A stretch of 64,000 bases of DNA from Prorocentrum cordatum (GCA_963575745.1 CAUYUJ010020604.1:445748-509747); one strand, 5' to 3'. Counted from the first letter of the stretch, positions 30,019 to 39,884 are shown. Translations and numbers: made by a program. Notes: generated by a model not told the origin, from the letters alone.

Positions 30019-30282
30019 TCAATGACACGGTCGTTTCGTGAGGGAAGTTTGACGATGGGTCACGCCAGAGCCGTCGACGCGTCCAGCCAGGCTGGCTCTA
30101 TTCAGCTGGGGATGGCGGTGCATCGCTAGCGGGGCATCGTAGGAATCCTCATATTTGGTACTGCAGCTGCCACCTGCAGCCATGTAGCGCTGCTTTAGGG
30201 CAGCTTTGTCTCTGCGGGGGAGGCGATGCAGCGCCCCCAGAGAGCTTATGGTCAGGGGGCCTGGCCGCGACACAGTAGACAT
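30019..30282 (-). CDS. Candidate reverse-strand exon, unidentified
   Basis: On the minus strand the frame reads LHRLPRRDKAALKQRYMAAG then GSCSTKYEDSYDAPLAMHRH and continues to a stop at the 30019 end. Ordinary composition, no repeats. It abuts the + strand coding-like block starting about 30225, so the two are probably separate genes or only one is real. Confidence 0.3.
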   Translation of the reverse strand: MSTVSRPGPLTISSLGALHRLPRRDKAALKQRYMAAGGSCSTKYEDSYDAPLAMHRHPQLNRASLAGRVDGSGVTHRQTSLTKRPCH

Positions 30283-31529
30283 CGGATGTTTACGCGAGAC
30301 GCATCAGCAAGGACATACGACGATCTTCTTCAGGTGTCTGCAGGCGAAGTCGACAGTTTGCTCCGGGCTACGATCTTGCTTCGATTGACAAAACTGGAGT
30401 TTGATCCCTCGGAAGTGGGGTAGACATGTGCGTGCAAGGATTTGCTGCGAATGGTAATTAATGATTTTGTGGATTGGAAGTCGAGCAGCAATGTCAAGAG
30501 TCGCCGAGCTAATCGGAATCTTCGGGAAGAACGGGCAAACTATTGAGGCAATGTGGTGTACTCTCTGGGGTGCCTCGATCAGGATGGCGTTCTCGCCGTG
30601 GCCCTATCCGAAGAGGAGCGGGCACTGATATTTGAGCATGCGACCATTGCTGTGTTGGAAGCTTTGCCTGACCTGTTGCAGCAGACTAAGCCAGACTATT
30701 TGGTTCAAATCGTGTTCGGGTTGAGGCTTTCGAGCCGAAACCTCCAGACAGATAACATATTCAAGACTTGCTCCCCGTTTCGCGGACCTTCTCCACAAAT
30801 GCAATCAGAAACGTTACCTTTGTGTCGTCAACGTTCTCCTCGCATACTCCCGTTATTTGTTGGCAGACCCTGCAATTGTGGATGTGTATGTAAGTTTGAA
30901 GGACATCGCTGGTGAGATCTCAGTCGATGTTCCAAACGAAGTCCAACTATTGTCTACTGCGGCGCAGGGCTACGCGAATTATGGAACTCTCTGCGATGGA
31001 AAAATCGATCCGACATGCTCTTAGTATGTTCTTTTGGCGAAGCGAGGTGTTTCCGATAAGCTTGATGTCGAAAGGCGGTTGAAGAAGGGCCACAGTGCCA
31101 TCGGCATCGTCAGCATTTGGGAAGGATGAGTTAGGAGATGGAATAGAGTACATCCAATGTGTGGAAGGTTCAAGATGAAGACCATATCTTTCAGGCCAGC
31201 AATGTCACTGGTGATGTCAGGCTGGTTTTGAAAGAGATCACTTGCAGGGGCCATGATATGCTGACTGCACGGCGTGGACGGGTAAGCTTGGCACAGAGCA
31301 CTCGCAACACCAAAGTGCCAGAGCGGGTAGATCTAGAGGGAGTGAGGGAGAGTATGTTGATGCAAGGTCTCATGAACAGATACATCGAGGCATTCCGAAT
31401 CCATACATCTAAATGTACGTGCATGTCTATGCTTCCTTTGATGGCTGGTGCTTCCTTGTTTGATACGGACTGCGAATTGTTTGCGAGTGGCTTCATTCAT
31501 TCACCAAAACGGCAAATCCATCGCTTCCC

Positions 31530-32547
31530 AGCAACCTTGCTATTCCGATGCGCGTTCAGCAGAAGATGTTTGTCGCATGCTGGACATTCTTTCGGAAGAA
31601 TTGTCATCGTGCGGCCTGTCATTAAATGCCGACAAAACGCGAATAATTACTAACGGCGTCGCTGTTTCCAATGCTGTAGTGCCCACCGTTTTGTAGCTTA
31701 CCGGTTGCCAGTTTCCAGCTATGACGTCCCAAGTGTTTCATACGTGTTTAAGTAAGAAATTCAGGGGCGACTTGCGCAACAGACCGGAGTGCAATGTGAA
31801 CTACCGCATGGAGTGCGCATGGGGGAAGTTCAAGTTCCATTTCGAGAAGAAGGTACTTTGGAATGGATCTATATCTTCGTGCCTTCGTTTGAAGCTGTTC
31901 GATTCGATCGTTACGCCCATGGCTGTTCAAGGTCTTTCGACAGCAGCCATGGCAGCACAGCAGCGGTCGCGAGTTGCATCGACGCGTTCAAAAATGCTCC
32001 GCCAGATAGCTGGTTTCAGCCAGCTTCCCCACAGACAGACGCACCAAGCAGAAAGTAACCGCTGCTTCGAAGATGTTTCCTGCGTCGGGCTGGCTCGTCG
32101 TGTTGGATCGCTCAGTGTGGCGCCCCGCGGCGCGACTCGCCGCCGGCGACTCGCAAGAACGGCAGGCTCAACTTCTTCGGTGGCGTCTGGCCGGCGTCAG
32201 ACGCCGTGGGCGGCCACGTCTAAGATTCGACTACACGTAGGAGTGACCTTTCGCCGGAGTGACCTTTGGTGCGGGCCCAAGGGGGCTCCCCAATCGCGGA
32301 ACGCCATGCGGTATCAGCGTCTTGCGCGCTCGTCTTTGGTCCCCCCGCGGCCCCCAGTGAACCGCGCACCAAAGGTCACTCTTACCCAGGGTCATTCTTG
32401 CGTGTAGTCGAAAGATGGACAGATGTTGTCGAGTCGTGTCTGCGACAAGAGCGCGGCATGGATATAATGAAGGTGATTCGCAGCCAGGAGCCCCTCCTGT
32501 GGCAGCGGGAGGAACAGCATTTTCTAGAGTTCCTGAGGAGCGACTGA
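31530..32547 (+). mobile_element. LINE-type retrotransposon, decayed reverse-transcriptase 3-prime part
   Basis: The frame at 31540-31690 reads SAEDVCRMLDILSEELSSCG then LSLNADKTRIITN, the segment just after the catalytic box of LINE reverse transcriptases. After an in-frame TAG (31694) it continues with AWGKFKFHFEKKVLWNGSIS, LRLKLFDSIVTPMAVQGLST and RSKMLRQIAGF, the usual thumb region, ending around 32030. A shifted frame then gives LLRWRLAGVRRRGRPRLRWT, crosses a MITE insertion, and ends LWQREEQHFLEFLRSD with TGA at 32545. The catalytic box, N-terminal domains and 5-prime end are absent. Inactive through truncation, a stop, a frameshift and an insertion. Confidence 0.85.
32227..32411. mobile_element. 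MITE family B, copy 2 (185 bp, duplication AAGAT), inside the LINE
   Basis: Starts TCGACTACACG and ends CGTGTAGTCGA, exact inverses; the inverted repeats continue about 48 bp to CCTTTGGTGCG. Duplication AAGAT at 32222-32226 and 32412-32416. Removing the element and one AAGAT rejoins the LINE frame so that RPRLRWTDVV reads straight through. This fixes the borders independently. Inserted after the LINE, and so younger than it. Confidence 0.96.
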
Positions 32548-32959
32548 TGTATATATGCAGCTGTAATTTGACAATTTGACATTGCCCTGTCCATTACGTT
32601 TCTCTTGCATGCGCGTTTTGTTGCCGTAGTGCCTCACGCCCTCTGGCTCCGCTTGCGGGGCGAGGTGTCTCCATGGGCTACTCGACCGGACTGGACCTTG
32701 GTGGTTGAGTTCGAAGAACATGTTCAACGATGAGGGTATTATCAGTGCTCTTTCCGACCGACTTCTCGTGCTCTTGCACGGGAGCGAAATTGAGTACCCC
32801 GAATGTTATGTCCCTGTCGTTTTGAATACGCTGAGGAAGGTAGGCTTTGGATCTACATCGGAGGTCGTGGCAACACAGGCGGGCGGCTCGGCAGCATGGC
32901 ATCGTTGGCCAGGAGCGCGCTTGCCACCGTGGCCAGATGCGCCCCGTGATGACAGGAGG

Positions 32960-33210
32960 TGGAGAAAAGGGGAGGAGACCAGCTGTTCTCTCGGATGCGA
33001 GCCGCGAGCTTCCTGCCGCGAAACGTGTGCTTCCCATGTCCCCTTCCCTCGTCCCCCTCTCCCCCCCCATCCCCCTCTCCCCCCTCTCCCCCCTCCCCTC
33101 TCCTTCCCATATCCCCTTCCCTCATCCCCATCCCTCATCCCTCATACCCCCTTCCCTCATTCCCGCCCCCCCTCTCTCCCTGCCCCCCCCTTCGGCGCCC
33201 TCATGAGACA
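32960..33210. repeat. CCCTCTCCC polypyrimidine tract
   Basis: C/T-rich, with CCCCCTCTCC and CCTCATCCC repeats, strongest at 33050-33190. No gene. Confidence 0.9.
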
Positions 33211-33404
33211 TTGATCTCTGCGTAGCGGGCCTGCCAGTACGTAGCGGGCCGCGCGTACGGCGGCGGTGGGCCGGAACACCGCCTGGTGCGCAGCGAGGCG
33301 TTGTGTGCAAATCACGTTTCCGTCCTCATCTGCCGTCCATGTCTCCTCATCCTCCTCCTCTTCCTTCCCTCCTCCTCTCCACATCCTTTTTCTTGTTTAC
33401 CAGT

Positions 33405-33910
33405 TTGAGCAGTTATCGAGCGTCTTGGGCACTGCCCGTGTCGAGATGTCTCTTCCGCAGTGGTGGTCATGTAGCGATGCTCTCGTTCGCTGTGCGGCTG
33501 CCGTGGGAGGCTTCGGGAGCGGGGGTGCTGGCTCATCCAGCTCTCAGCCAGAGGCGGGGGTGCTCCAGCCAGCCCCCCCAGCTCTCGGGCTCCTCCTCCC
33601 GGGGTGCTGGGGTGCAGGCGTCGGCGGCCAGAGATGAGCCGTACGCCCTCCGTTCAGTTCGGTTTTGCCTGCGCCAGCCAGATGGCTGGTGCAGGCCCCC
33701 TCCTCGGTGGCTGGCCCCATCACGTGCAGCTGGGTGTCAGCCTCCACTGGAGGCGTGGACGGTGCCATCCCCCTCAGCATCGCGGCAGCATCCGCGCCGC
33801 TGGCCAACAGCAATGGGCGATGGACGTATTCGTGGTTTGGCTCCAGATTGCGGGATGGCGCTTTTGTTTCGCATGTGGTTTTGTTCGCTGCTCAAGCTGC
33901 CTTCAGTGAG
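33405..33910 (+). CDS. Candidate exons, unidentified
   Basis: After CTTGTTTACCAG (about 33401) the frame reads FEQLSSVLGTARVEMSLPQW and WSCSDALVRCAAAVGGFG to about 33515. A second segment in another frame, about 33745-33910, reads GVDGAIPLSIAAASAPLANS then RWTYSWFGSRLRDGAFVSHV. Both have ordinary composition. Exon borders and function unknown. Confidence 0.3.
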
Positions 33911-33954
33911 CACGTAGCTCGAATATGTTTGGCCAGCTTACGATACATACGTAG

Positions 33955-33955
<1 letters not shown>

Positions 33956-33997
<42 letters not shown>

Positions 33998-34022
33998 CAC
34001 ATGTACGCACATGTATACACAT
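33956..34022. repeat. (TA)n tract
   Basis: TATATA over about 33958-33992, then GTATATACACATGTACGCAC alternation. Confidence 0.95.
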
Positions 34023-34159
34023 GTTTTGAACCCTTGCTTGGGACAGCGCCTTGACTCGTCGACTCTGATTTCATCACCAGTTGGAAGCTGGTGCCTGAGA
34101 TTTTTGGCGCTCGTTCCTGCATTCAGGTGAAAACTGTAGGTGGCGTTTTCGACATTTCG

Positions 34160-34562
34160 GAAGCGCGTGTTCACGCACGCGCGCGCGCACGCACGCGCGC
34201 GGGCACGCGCTCAGGATGGGGGTCGGGGTCGGGTTCGGGCTCAAGCTCGCGCTCGGGCTGGGGTCCGGCTCGCGGTCGGGCCACGCGGACTCGCGCGCGC
34301 ACGCGCTCAGGACGGGGCTCCGGCTCGGTCTCAAGCTCGAGCTCGGGCTCGGGGTCCGGCTCGCGTTCGGGCGCTCGGCCTCGCGCTCGCGCTCGCGCTC
34401 GCGCAGGAGCTTGCGCGCGCGCGCGAACGAACGCGCACACGCGCACGAGAGCGCACACGCGCACGCTCGCGCACACGCGCACGCTCACGCTCGCGCACGC
34501 GCGCACGCGCACGTGCGCGCGCACGCGCGCACGCGCACGTGCGCGCGCACGCGCACGCGGAC
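34160..34562. repeat. CG/CA alternating tract and duplicated GGGCTCGGG block
   Basis: 34165-34210 and about 34425-34560 are long CGCGCACGCGCACG-type purine-pyrimidine alternations with strong Z-DNA potential. Between them, two copies about 104 bp apart (about 34208 and 34308) share GCGCTCAGGA, CTCAAGCTCG, GCTCGGGCTNGGG and GTCCGGCTCGCG. Confidence 0.93.
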
Positions 34563-34641
34563 TGCCCCCCTTTTGTGGGCGAGGCGTGACTAGAATGCTT
34601 GGACGCCCAACCCTGGGCCTCGTACCTCCCCGCCCACAGTT

Positions 34642-34893
34642 TTATATGTTTAAAGCCTCAAGCGGCGTGTGGTTCCAGCGCCCACTTTTTTCTAGGGGAA
34701 GTAGTCCCAGCAGCCCACGGCTTGGGCTCCAGCACCCAATCTTGACGAGGGAGAGCCGTTCTAGCAAGACGACTGGGCCGTCGACTGAAAAAGGCAGCTC
34801 AGGCGGCCCGCGCCTCGGCCACGAACCCTCATACAGCCCGTCAAACATCTCACCAGTAACATATTCACCTGACTGTAGGGGTACTCTGTACAT
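34642..34893 (-). CDS. Unidentified reverse-strand reading frame, 83 codons
   Basis: On the minus strand: MYRVPLQSGEYVTGEMFDGL then YEGSWPRRGPPELPFSVDGP and VVLLERLSLVKIGCW. Ordinary composition with an ATG. The + strand is also open here. No family recognised. Confidence 0.3.
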   Translation of the reverse strand: MYRVPLQSGEYVTGEMFDGLYEGSWPRRGPPELPFSVDGPVVLLERLSLVKIGCWSPSRGLLGLLPLEKSGRWNHTPLEALNI

Positions 34894-35074
34894 GCCAAGG
34901 TACTTCTAAGTCAGGACATCCGCCTATCTAGATGCACATCTGGGATACATCGGATAATCTCTGGCACGGGGAACCTGTTGCTGCAAATCGTCGCTCAGCC
35001 ATGTCCGCCGATTGCCCGCCCGATCCGCACTGGCTTTTCTCGCCAGCGACGAGCCGAAGGACAACGGGAAATGA

Positions 35075-35262
35075 TTACGGTCAGACCGCGGTGTAAGATC
35101 GAGTCCAGTTCGGGGAGGGTACCTTACTGGTCTTCGTGCTTTGTTTTTTGGATGTTCTTGTGCATCCTGGGGAGGGTGCCCTCGAATGTTTGTCAGTTTG
35201 GCTGGCGGAGGGTCTCATGTTCTTGAAAAAGGTCCTCTGTCTGTCCTAGGTATGGCCGTCGG
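35075..35262 (+). repeat. Dispersed repeat C, copy 2
   Basis: Matches 1600-1862 but lacks the GGA expansion. Contains GGTGTAAGATCGAG, TTCGGGGAGGGTACC, TTGTGCATCCTGGGGAGGGT and CATGTTCTTGAAAAAGG. Confidence 0.75.
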
Positions 35263-35339
35263 TGTTGCCCAGGTGGGTATCTGGGTAGATATGCCGCCAC
35301 GGCGGCATTCGCTATTTTCATAGCGTCCGCCCGGGCCAG

Positions 35340-35432
35340 AAGGCGGCCACGTTCGAGGAGTTGGATGCCAACGGCGATGGGAAGATCAGCCGGCAGGAGT
35401 TTCTCAACGCGTACCGGGAGGCTGCCAGTTGT
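35340..35432 (+). CDS. EF-hand calcium-binding exon
   Basis: After CCGGGCCAG the frame reads ATFEELDANGDGKISRQEFL then NAYREAAS. DANGDGKISRQE is a canonical 12-residue EF-hand loop: Asp1, Asn3, Asp5, Lys7, Ser9 and Glu12 with Gly6 and Ile8, flanked by an entering helix (FEELD) and exiting helix (FLNAYREA). It implies a calmodulin-type calcium sensor or an EF-hand-containing enzyme such as a kinase or channel. The exon ends near GCTGCCAGTT. Neighbouring exons were not identified; upstream is dispersed repeat C and downstream a 0.95-kb repeat. One loop is certain; a paired hand must lie elsewhere. Confidence 0.75.
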
Positions 35433-35576
35433 CACGCCTCTATTCATGCTTGGCTTACTCGCTCATGTGTGCACCCCTTAATCACTACTTCCATCCTCCC
35501 CCTACTCACCTTGCTCGCCTCGTTAGTGCGATTTCGACTCGAGCTGCGGCACGTGCTCTAAACCATCCGCCGCATG

Positions 35577-36525
35577 GAGTATATATATAGATATATATAT
35601 ATATACATATATTCCCTTTTCTATATTTTTACAATCCGGGGGGGTGGGACCCCCCCCCCCCCGAAAATCGGACCCCCGGGATCTGGCGCTTTTCGGGCCC
35701 CCTGGACGCCTTGCAAGGGGTCCCCCAGGCCTTCCGGGCCTCCTGGACGCCCCTGCGGGGCCTTGCCAGCGGGCCCAAAGCGGTCAGGAGGGCGGCCAAA
35801 CGGCCCCGCGAGAGCCCCACGCGGCCCCAGACAGCCCCAAGACGCCCGAAGACGACCCAAAGAAAACCCCCAAGAGGTCCTCCAAGTGCAAAACAACAGC
35901 ACTTTCCTTTCCTTTCCTTTTTTTTTACCTTAAAAAAAGAAGGAATTTTTGGACATTCGGTTCTTCGGTATTCCGTGCGTCCGAGTCGGCCGAAGAGGCC
36001 CCCAAAATCCTCCCACAACGGTGTCAAAGGGCTTCCAGACAGTCCAAAAGAGCCCCAATATGGTCAAACAGGGCCGCAAGATGGCCCCAAGAGAGCCCCG
36101 CTGACAGCCCCAGATGGCCCCAAGACGCCTCCCGAAGCACTCCAAATCGTGACCCGGTCGTTCAGGGAGACCGTGGTTGGTAGCAAGGTGGCCGCAAGAA
36201 GCCCCCAGAGGCCCCCAAAAGGCGCCCAGGAGGCCCCCAGAGGTCCCCAAAAAGCTTTTGAGAGGGGCCCAGGAACACCTCCAAAGAGGAGCCCCTGCAA
36301 TAAAAACTGGGGATGAGGACAAGGAGTGGCTCGCAGACAAGGAAGATTACGAGTAAGAGGAGAGGAAGTGTAAGGATAGTACATCACATTACTATAACGA
36401 CGGTGGCGCAAACGGCAACAATGAATCATCGCTATATTTTGGCTCTCCTGCATGCCGAGCTTCAAGAACCAAGGTGCATGGCGCGAAGCGCCAATGCAGT
36501 CTTGTGTATATATATATATATATAT
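35577..36525. repeat. 0.95-kb dispersed repeat N, copy 1
   Basis: Begins in TATATA with CCCTTTTCTATATTTTTACA then ATCCGGGGGGGTGGGA, and ends GCGAAGCGCCAATGCAGTCT then TATATA. Nearly identical to 50424-51345 over its length. ATGGAG occurs just outside both ends (about 35573-35578 and 36531-36536), consistent with a 6-bp duplication. Most of it is GGCCCCAAGA-type phrases. A short frame near 36309 ends DKEWLADKEDYE. No transposase or reverse transcriptase visible, so it is nonautonomous. Confidence 0.85.
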
Positions 36526-36716
36526 TCCAATGGAGCCGCGAGGAGGCCCCAGCGGACCCCCCCTGAACCGTCAAGACCCCGAGCCCCGCCCAGCGCGGGG
36601 CTTTCCCGCACACGGGCCTCACATCCGCCCCGGGGCGGTTCTCCGGAGGCCCAGAGAGAGAGCGGGGCCTCCCGCGCGCCCGGAAGTGGGTCTCGGGAGA
36701 GCCTCCCTCCAGCTCT

Positions 36717-36882
36717 CGGCGGTGAGCGGGGGGGGGGGGAAGTGAGAAGCAGACGGCCTCCTCGGAAGGCGCCCGGACTTCTCAGAAGCACTCGCACGAT
36801 GGGCATTATGGCCCCCGGCCCCCCCTCCCCCCTCCTCTGAGGTAACGCCCCTCCCCCCCAGTGCGCTCCTGGCACCGCCGCC
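36717..36882. mobile_element. MITE family G, partial copy
   Basis: CTCGGCGGTGAGCGGGGGGG and AAGTGAGAAG match the inverted end of 8271-8470, followed by GGACTTCTCAGAAGCAC. The other end is degenerate (ACGCCCCTCCCCCC). Confidence 0.65.
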
Positions 36883-36951
36883 GTGCGCACGGCGGGGGGG
36901 AGGCGTGACATCATGCCCCCACCCCTGGCCCCTCCCCCCCTATAATGCCAA

Positions 36952-37036
36952 TTATCGTCGAAAATAAAGAAACGCGCTCCAGCTGGCTTCGGCCCCGTCA
37001 TCGGACGCGTTCTTCGATGCGATGTCGCCTCTGGCG
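36952..37036 (-). CDS. Candidate reverse-strand terminal exon
   Basis: On the minus strand, after CGGCGCCAG, the frame reads GDIASKNASDDGAEASWSAF then LYFRR and TAA at 36952. Composition and acceptor-like start support a short last exon. No family. Confidence 0.3.
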
Positions 37037-37390
37037 CCGGGAGGCGCAGGGAAAGTCGGCCGCGTGAGCTGATTCGCTAACCCTTCCTGTGCTAACCCCC
37101 CCTCCCCCCCCCCCCCTCTTTGGTCTGACCCGGCAGGGGAGGGGGGGAAGGGGAGAGGGGCAGGAGGAAGAGCCAGGAGTCGGGCGAGCGGGCCAGTAGG
37201 AAGAGGGAGGGGAGAGCAAGCGAGCAGGCGAGGAGGCGAGCACAGGAGGAGGGGGGCGATGGCAAGAGGGAGGAGAAGCCCCCGCGCGGTGGCGCAGGGC
37301 CGCGGCGCAGGCTCTTCGGAGGGCGCCCCCCGCAGAGGGGCAGGGTCAGGGGGCCACATGCGAAGCCTGCCCCTGCCCCCCACGAGTTCC

Positions 37391-37455
37391 GAGGCGGAGG
37401 GTGGGCTCACTTCGCTCGGGAGCTCCCGAGCGAAGTGAGCCCCACCCTCCGCCTC
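37391..37455. repeat. 65-bp near-perfect palindrome without a spacer
   Basis: The left arm starts GAGGCGGAGGGTGGG and ends CTTCGCTCGGGAG; the right arm is its exact inverse except for one extra C in the GGGG/CCCC run. The arms meet directly at GAGCTC. It would extrude as a cruciform or fold in RNA as a long hairpin. No matching second copy seen. Confidence 0.95.
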
Positions 37456-37639
37456 AGGAGTCGTGGCGGCATATAGGAGCCTGACGCTGATGGCAATTCG
37501 GGGCAAGCGACTGGCTAATTGGCCGGCGTGCAAGACGGGGGCGGCCGCGCGGAGGGAGAAGGGAAGGAGACACGCTATCTCTTTCTCCTCTCCCTCCCCG
37601 TCAATCTCCCTCCGCGCCCCAGCTGAACTTGCTTATCGC

Positions 37640-38580
37640 CGTCGAAGGGCTCGCACGTGGCCCCCTTCAGGGCGGGACGGTGCCGGCAGGGTGCCGAGGC
37701 CCGCCAGCTGTGCCGAGCCGCCAGGGGGGGAAGCGCGTCCCGGAGCGGGTGCCGAGGCCCGTCGCCGTGCCTCGGGCTCCTCGGGGCCCTCCACGAGCCC
37801 CTGGACTGTCGGAAAACGGCTCAGGTGAGAACCTCGGGGGCGGCCAAGAGGGGGGGGATGACTAGGGGGGGATATCATAGCGGGGGCCATGATATTTTCC
37901 TCGGATTTCATGGCGCCCCTTCGTGTTTCATCACGCCCCTGCCCCTTCCCCCCCCCCCCTCCCCTGGGCCGCGCACATGCCGCTGGCCATGATGTGTGCC
38001 CCCCCCTCTTGGCCGCCCCCAAGGACACGTCCTTCGAAGAAAGCAAAAACATAAACATAAACTTGTCGCGCTCCGCGTGGATTTTGAATGAAAAAACATA
38101 AACCGAAACGTCCTTCGAAGAAAAAACACATAAACAGAAACGTCCTTCGAAGAAAAAAACATAAACGGAAACATAAACATCGCCTTGGATGCGCGCCGGG
38201 CCCCCCCGGCGGCGCCTCTGGCGCCACCGGCGCGTTCCGTGCGCCAGGGAGGGGTGCTCAGGGCAGATCCAAGAACTCCGCGCGGAGCGCCAAAAGCTGA
38301 TGGCGTTTTTTCTTCTTCCAGTCCTGGGAGGAGGCCCTATGGGGTCCAGGACCCGTTTCCCTCGGGGCCCGCTTCCCCCATGCCAAGCCGAGGCAGGGGT
38401 CGCGGCACCAGATGCGGCAGGGAGGGTCGCCGCCGGTCCCCAGGCGAGGGGGGGGGGGAACGCCCCCCCGAAGGGGAAGTTCACTTTGCTTGAGAGGAGC
38501 TCGATCTGGCCCCCCGCCACCCACGTCGACATGAGACAGCAATGCCACGTGCACATTGCGGCGAACGCTGGACCATGTGC
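37640..38580 (+). CDS. Candidate exons of an unidentified gene
   Basis: Exon a ends CGGCTCAG/GTGAGA at 37823 and reads GLLGALHEPLDCRKTAQ. Exon b, after GTGCTCAG (about 38261), reads GQIQELRAERQKLM, coiled-coil-like. Exon c, after TTCTTCTTCCAG at 38321, reads SWEEALWGPGPVSLGARFPH. A further frame ends LLERSSIWPPATHVDMRQQC then ANAGPCAGYPS and TGA at about 38595. Acceptors of b and c are good by eye; frames of the parts are not reconciled. An inverted-repeat element and a 30-bp repeat occupy the first intron. Confidence 0.35.
37834..38022. mobile_element. Inverted-repeat element K (189 bp)
   Basis: TCGGGGGCGGCCAAGAGGGG at the left and its near-exact inverse CCCCTCTTGGCCGCCCCCAA at the right, with CATGATAT and CATGATGTG inner motifs. 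It starts about 11 bp inside a GTGAGA donor. No clear duplication. Single copy. Confidence 0.7.
38024..38185 (+). repeat. ACGTCCTTCGAAGAAAAAAC tandem repeat
   Basis: Three to four units of about 30 bp, ACGTCCTTCGAAG then AAAAACATAAACNGAA, at about 38027, 38109 and 38140, with a CGCGCTCCGCGTGGATTTTG spacer. TTCGAA is self-complementary. Confidence 0.85.
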
Positions 38581-38885
38581 GGGCTATCCCTCATGATTCT
38601 GCATTGGTTGTAGGTCCGGGGCAGGGGGGTGGCGAAACCAATGCGCGCTGATTGAAGGTGCACACCATAGAAGATGCTAATCACCCTGCCGCCACTCCGC
38701 ACCGGTCTTTGACCGAGACCGTGGTGACGTCGGCATGTGGCCCGATGTTCGCTTTCACGTGCCCTGGCGCACCTGGCGCACCCTGCGCGCGCCGCGTGCC
38801 TGGAGCACGCTGCGTGCATGGTGCTCTGGGTGCACGCTGAGGGCACGGTGCACCAGGCTCCTCCTCTCGGGGCACGGAGGAGAGG

Positions 38886-38951
38886 ATGCGGAGGAGAGGA
38901 GGAGGAGGAGGAGGAGGAGGAGGAGGAGGAGGAGGAGGAGGAGGAGGAGGA
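38886..38951. repeat. (GGA)n microsatellite
   Basis: Pure GGA run, with GAGGAG extensions at 38970-39000. Confidence 0.95.
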
Positions 38952-39224
38952 ATGGGCGTCCCTCCCCGAGAGAGGAGGAGGAGAGAGGAGGAGAGAGGAG
39001 CGGGGCGATGGGCACATCGGGCGCACACCAGGCTCCTCTGGCGCGCTGGGGCACACGGCGCGCGCGGCAGACGTGGCGCAAGAGCGCACTTCGCCGGCGG
39101 GTGTCGCACGTGGCGTCTGCACTGTTTCCGAATGGCTGTCCATCGGGTGGCGACCGCTGCCTGTGTTGAGTCTCGGGTCCCCGATGGCAGCTTACTCGCC
39201 ACCCTCACCCCCATATCGGCGTCA

Positions 39225-39440
39225 CCCCAAAATGCTTCTACTGTATGTGCGTCGCCCCCCAGGCCCCAGGGGCAACGCGGGCACCGAGAAATCTTGTAGT
39301 ACGTGCGTCGTGGCGGGCGCTTTCTGGCCACACCGCTCGGGAAACGATATACTATAAGATGGGTATACTATATGTTCGGATCGGACGCGCGCCTCCAAGG
39401 AGGACGTATATAGTATTAGCATGTCTCTGTGCGTCCCATC
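39225..39440 (+). repeat. Dispersed repeat M, copy 2
   Basis: Homologous to 17255-17480 (see that entry). Contains extra TATACTATA motifs near 39350-39415. Confidence 0.8.
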
Positions 39441-39884
39441 ATAGTCGCCCTCGCGCTCACCATTCCTTCCCCGCGCCAGTACCCTGAACCTCACCTGTTC
39501 ACCCTCACCCTCATATCCTTGTTCATACCTTTTGTCTTTACCCTTCCCCTCTCCCTCCCAAGCTTTGCCCCTGGTCCTGCATGTGTCCCTGCCCCCGCCG
39601 CATACCATCCCCTGCTGCTACTGCCCTTGCCAGCGCCCTTACTCGCAATCCTCGCCGTCACCTTTGCCCGCCCCCCCCGCCTCCCACCACTGCGCTCACT
39701 TTCGCTTCACCTGGACTTCAACTCCCAGCCGTGTCCACGGACCATGGCCCGATCTGAACCCTAACCTTCCGCCTCACCCATGCTGTCGCCCTGGCCATGG
39801 CACTTGCCCTCATCACCTCCGCTGCCCTCCGAGCTTCGCCTCTGCTGCGGTCCTGGCCCCGGCGCAGGCCGGCTCCTGGCAGGA
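39440..39884. other. Pyrimidine-rich, no supported gene
   Basis: CCCTCACCCTC and CCTTGCC-type sequence. Long frames here are composition-driven. Confidence 0.55.

Larger units (their letters stand above)
30226..32845 (+). pseudogene. Helical-repeat (FASTK/RAP-like) protein, fragmented gene
   Basis: Several AT-richer, protein-like segments on the + strand share an alpha-helical, Leu/Ala-rich style: TYDDLLQVSAGEVDSLLRAT (about 30315), RVAELIGIFGKNGQTIEAMW (about 30495), KPDYLVQIVFGLRLSS (about 30690), FADLLHKCNQKRYLCVVNVL then YSRYLLADPAIVDVYVSLKD (30779-31024), and GIISALSDRLLVLLHGSEIE then YPECYVPVVLNTLRK with GTAGGC after it (32730-32841). The pattern suits the heptatrico-like repeats upstream of RAP domains in organelle RNA-binding proteins. 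That assignment is by style only, since no RAP domain is visible. Frames shift between segments, through short introns or decay, and a LINE occupies the middle. Probably disrupted. Confidence 0.4.

Noticed and set aside
31191-31496. Minus-strand frame overlapping the LINE 5-prime side
   Set aside because: Open but without motifs, while the plus strand just downstream clearly encodes reverse transcriptase. Kept unassigned.
33958-33992. TATA-box promoter
   Set aside because: It is a long (TA)n tract; dinoflagellates typically lack a canonical TATA box, and no gene start lies nearby.
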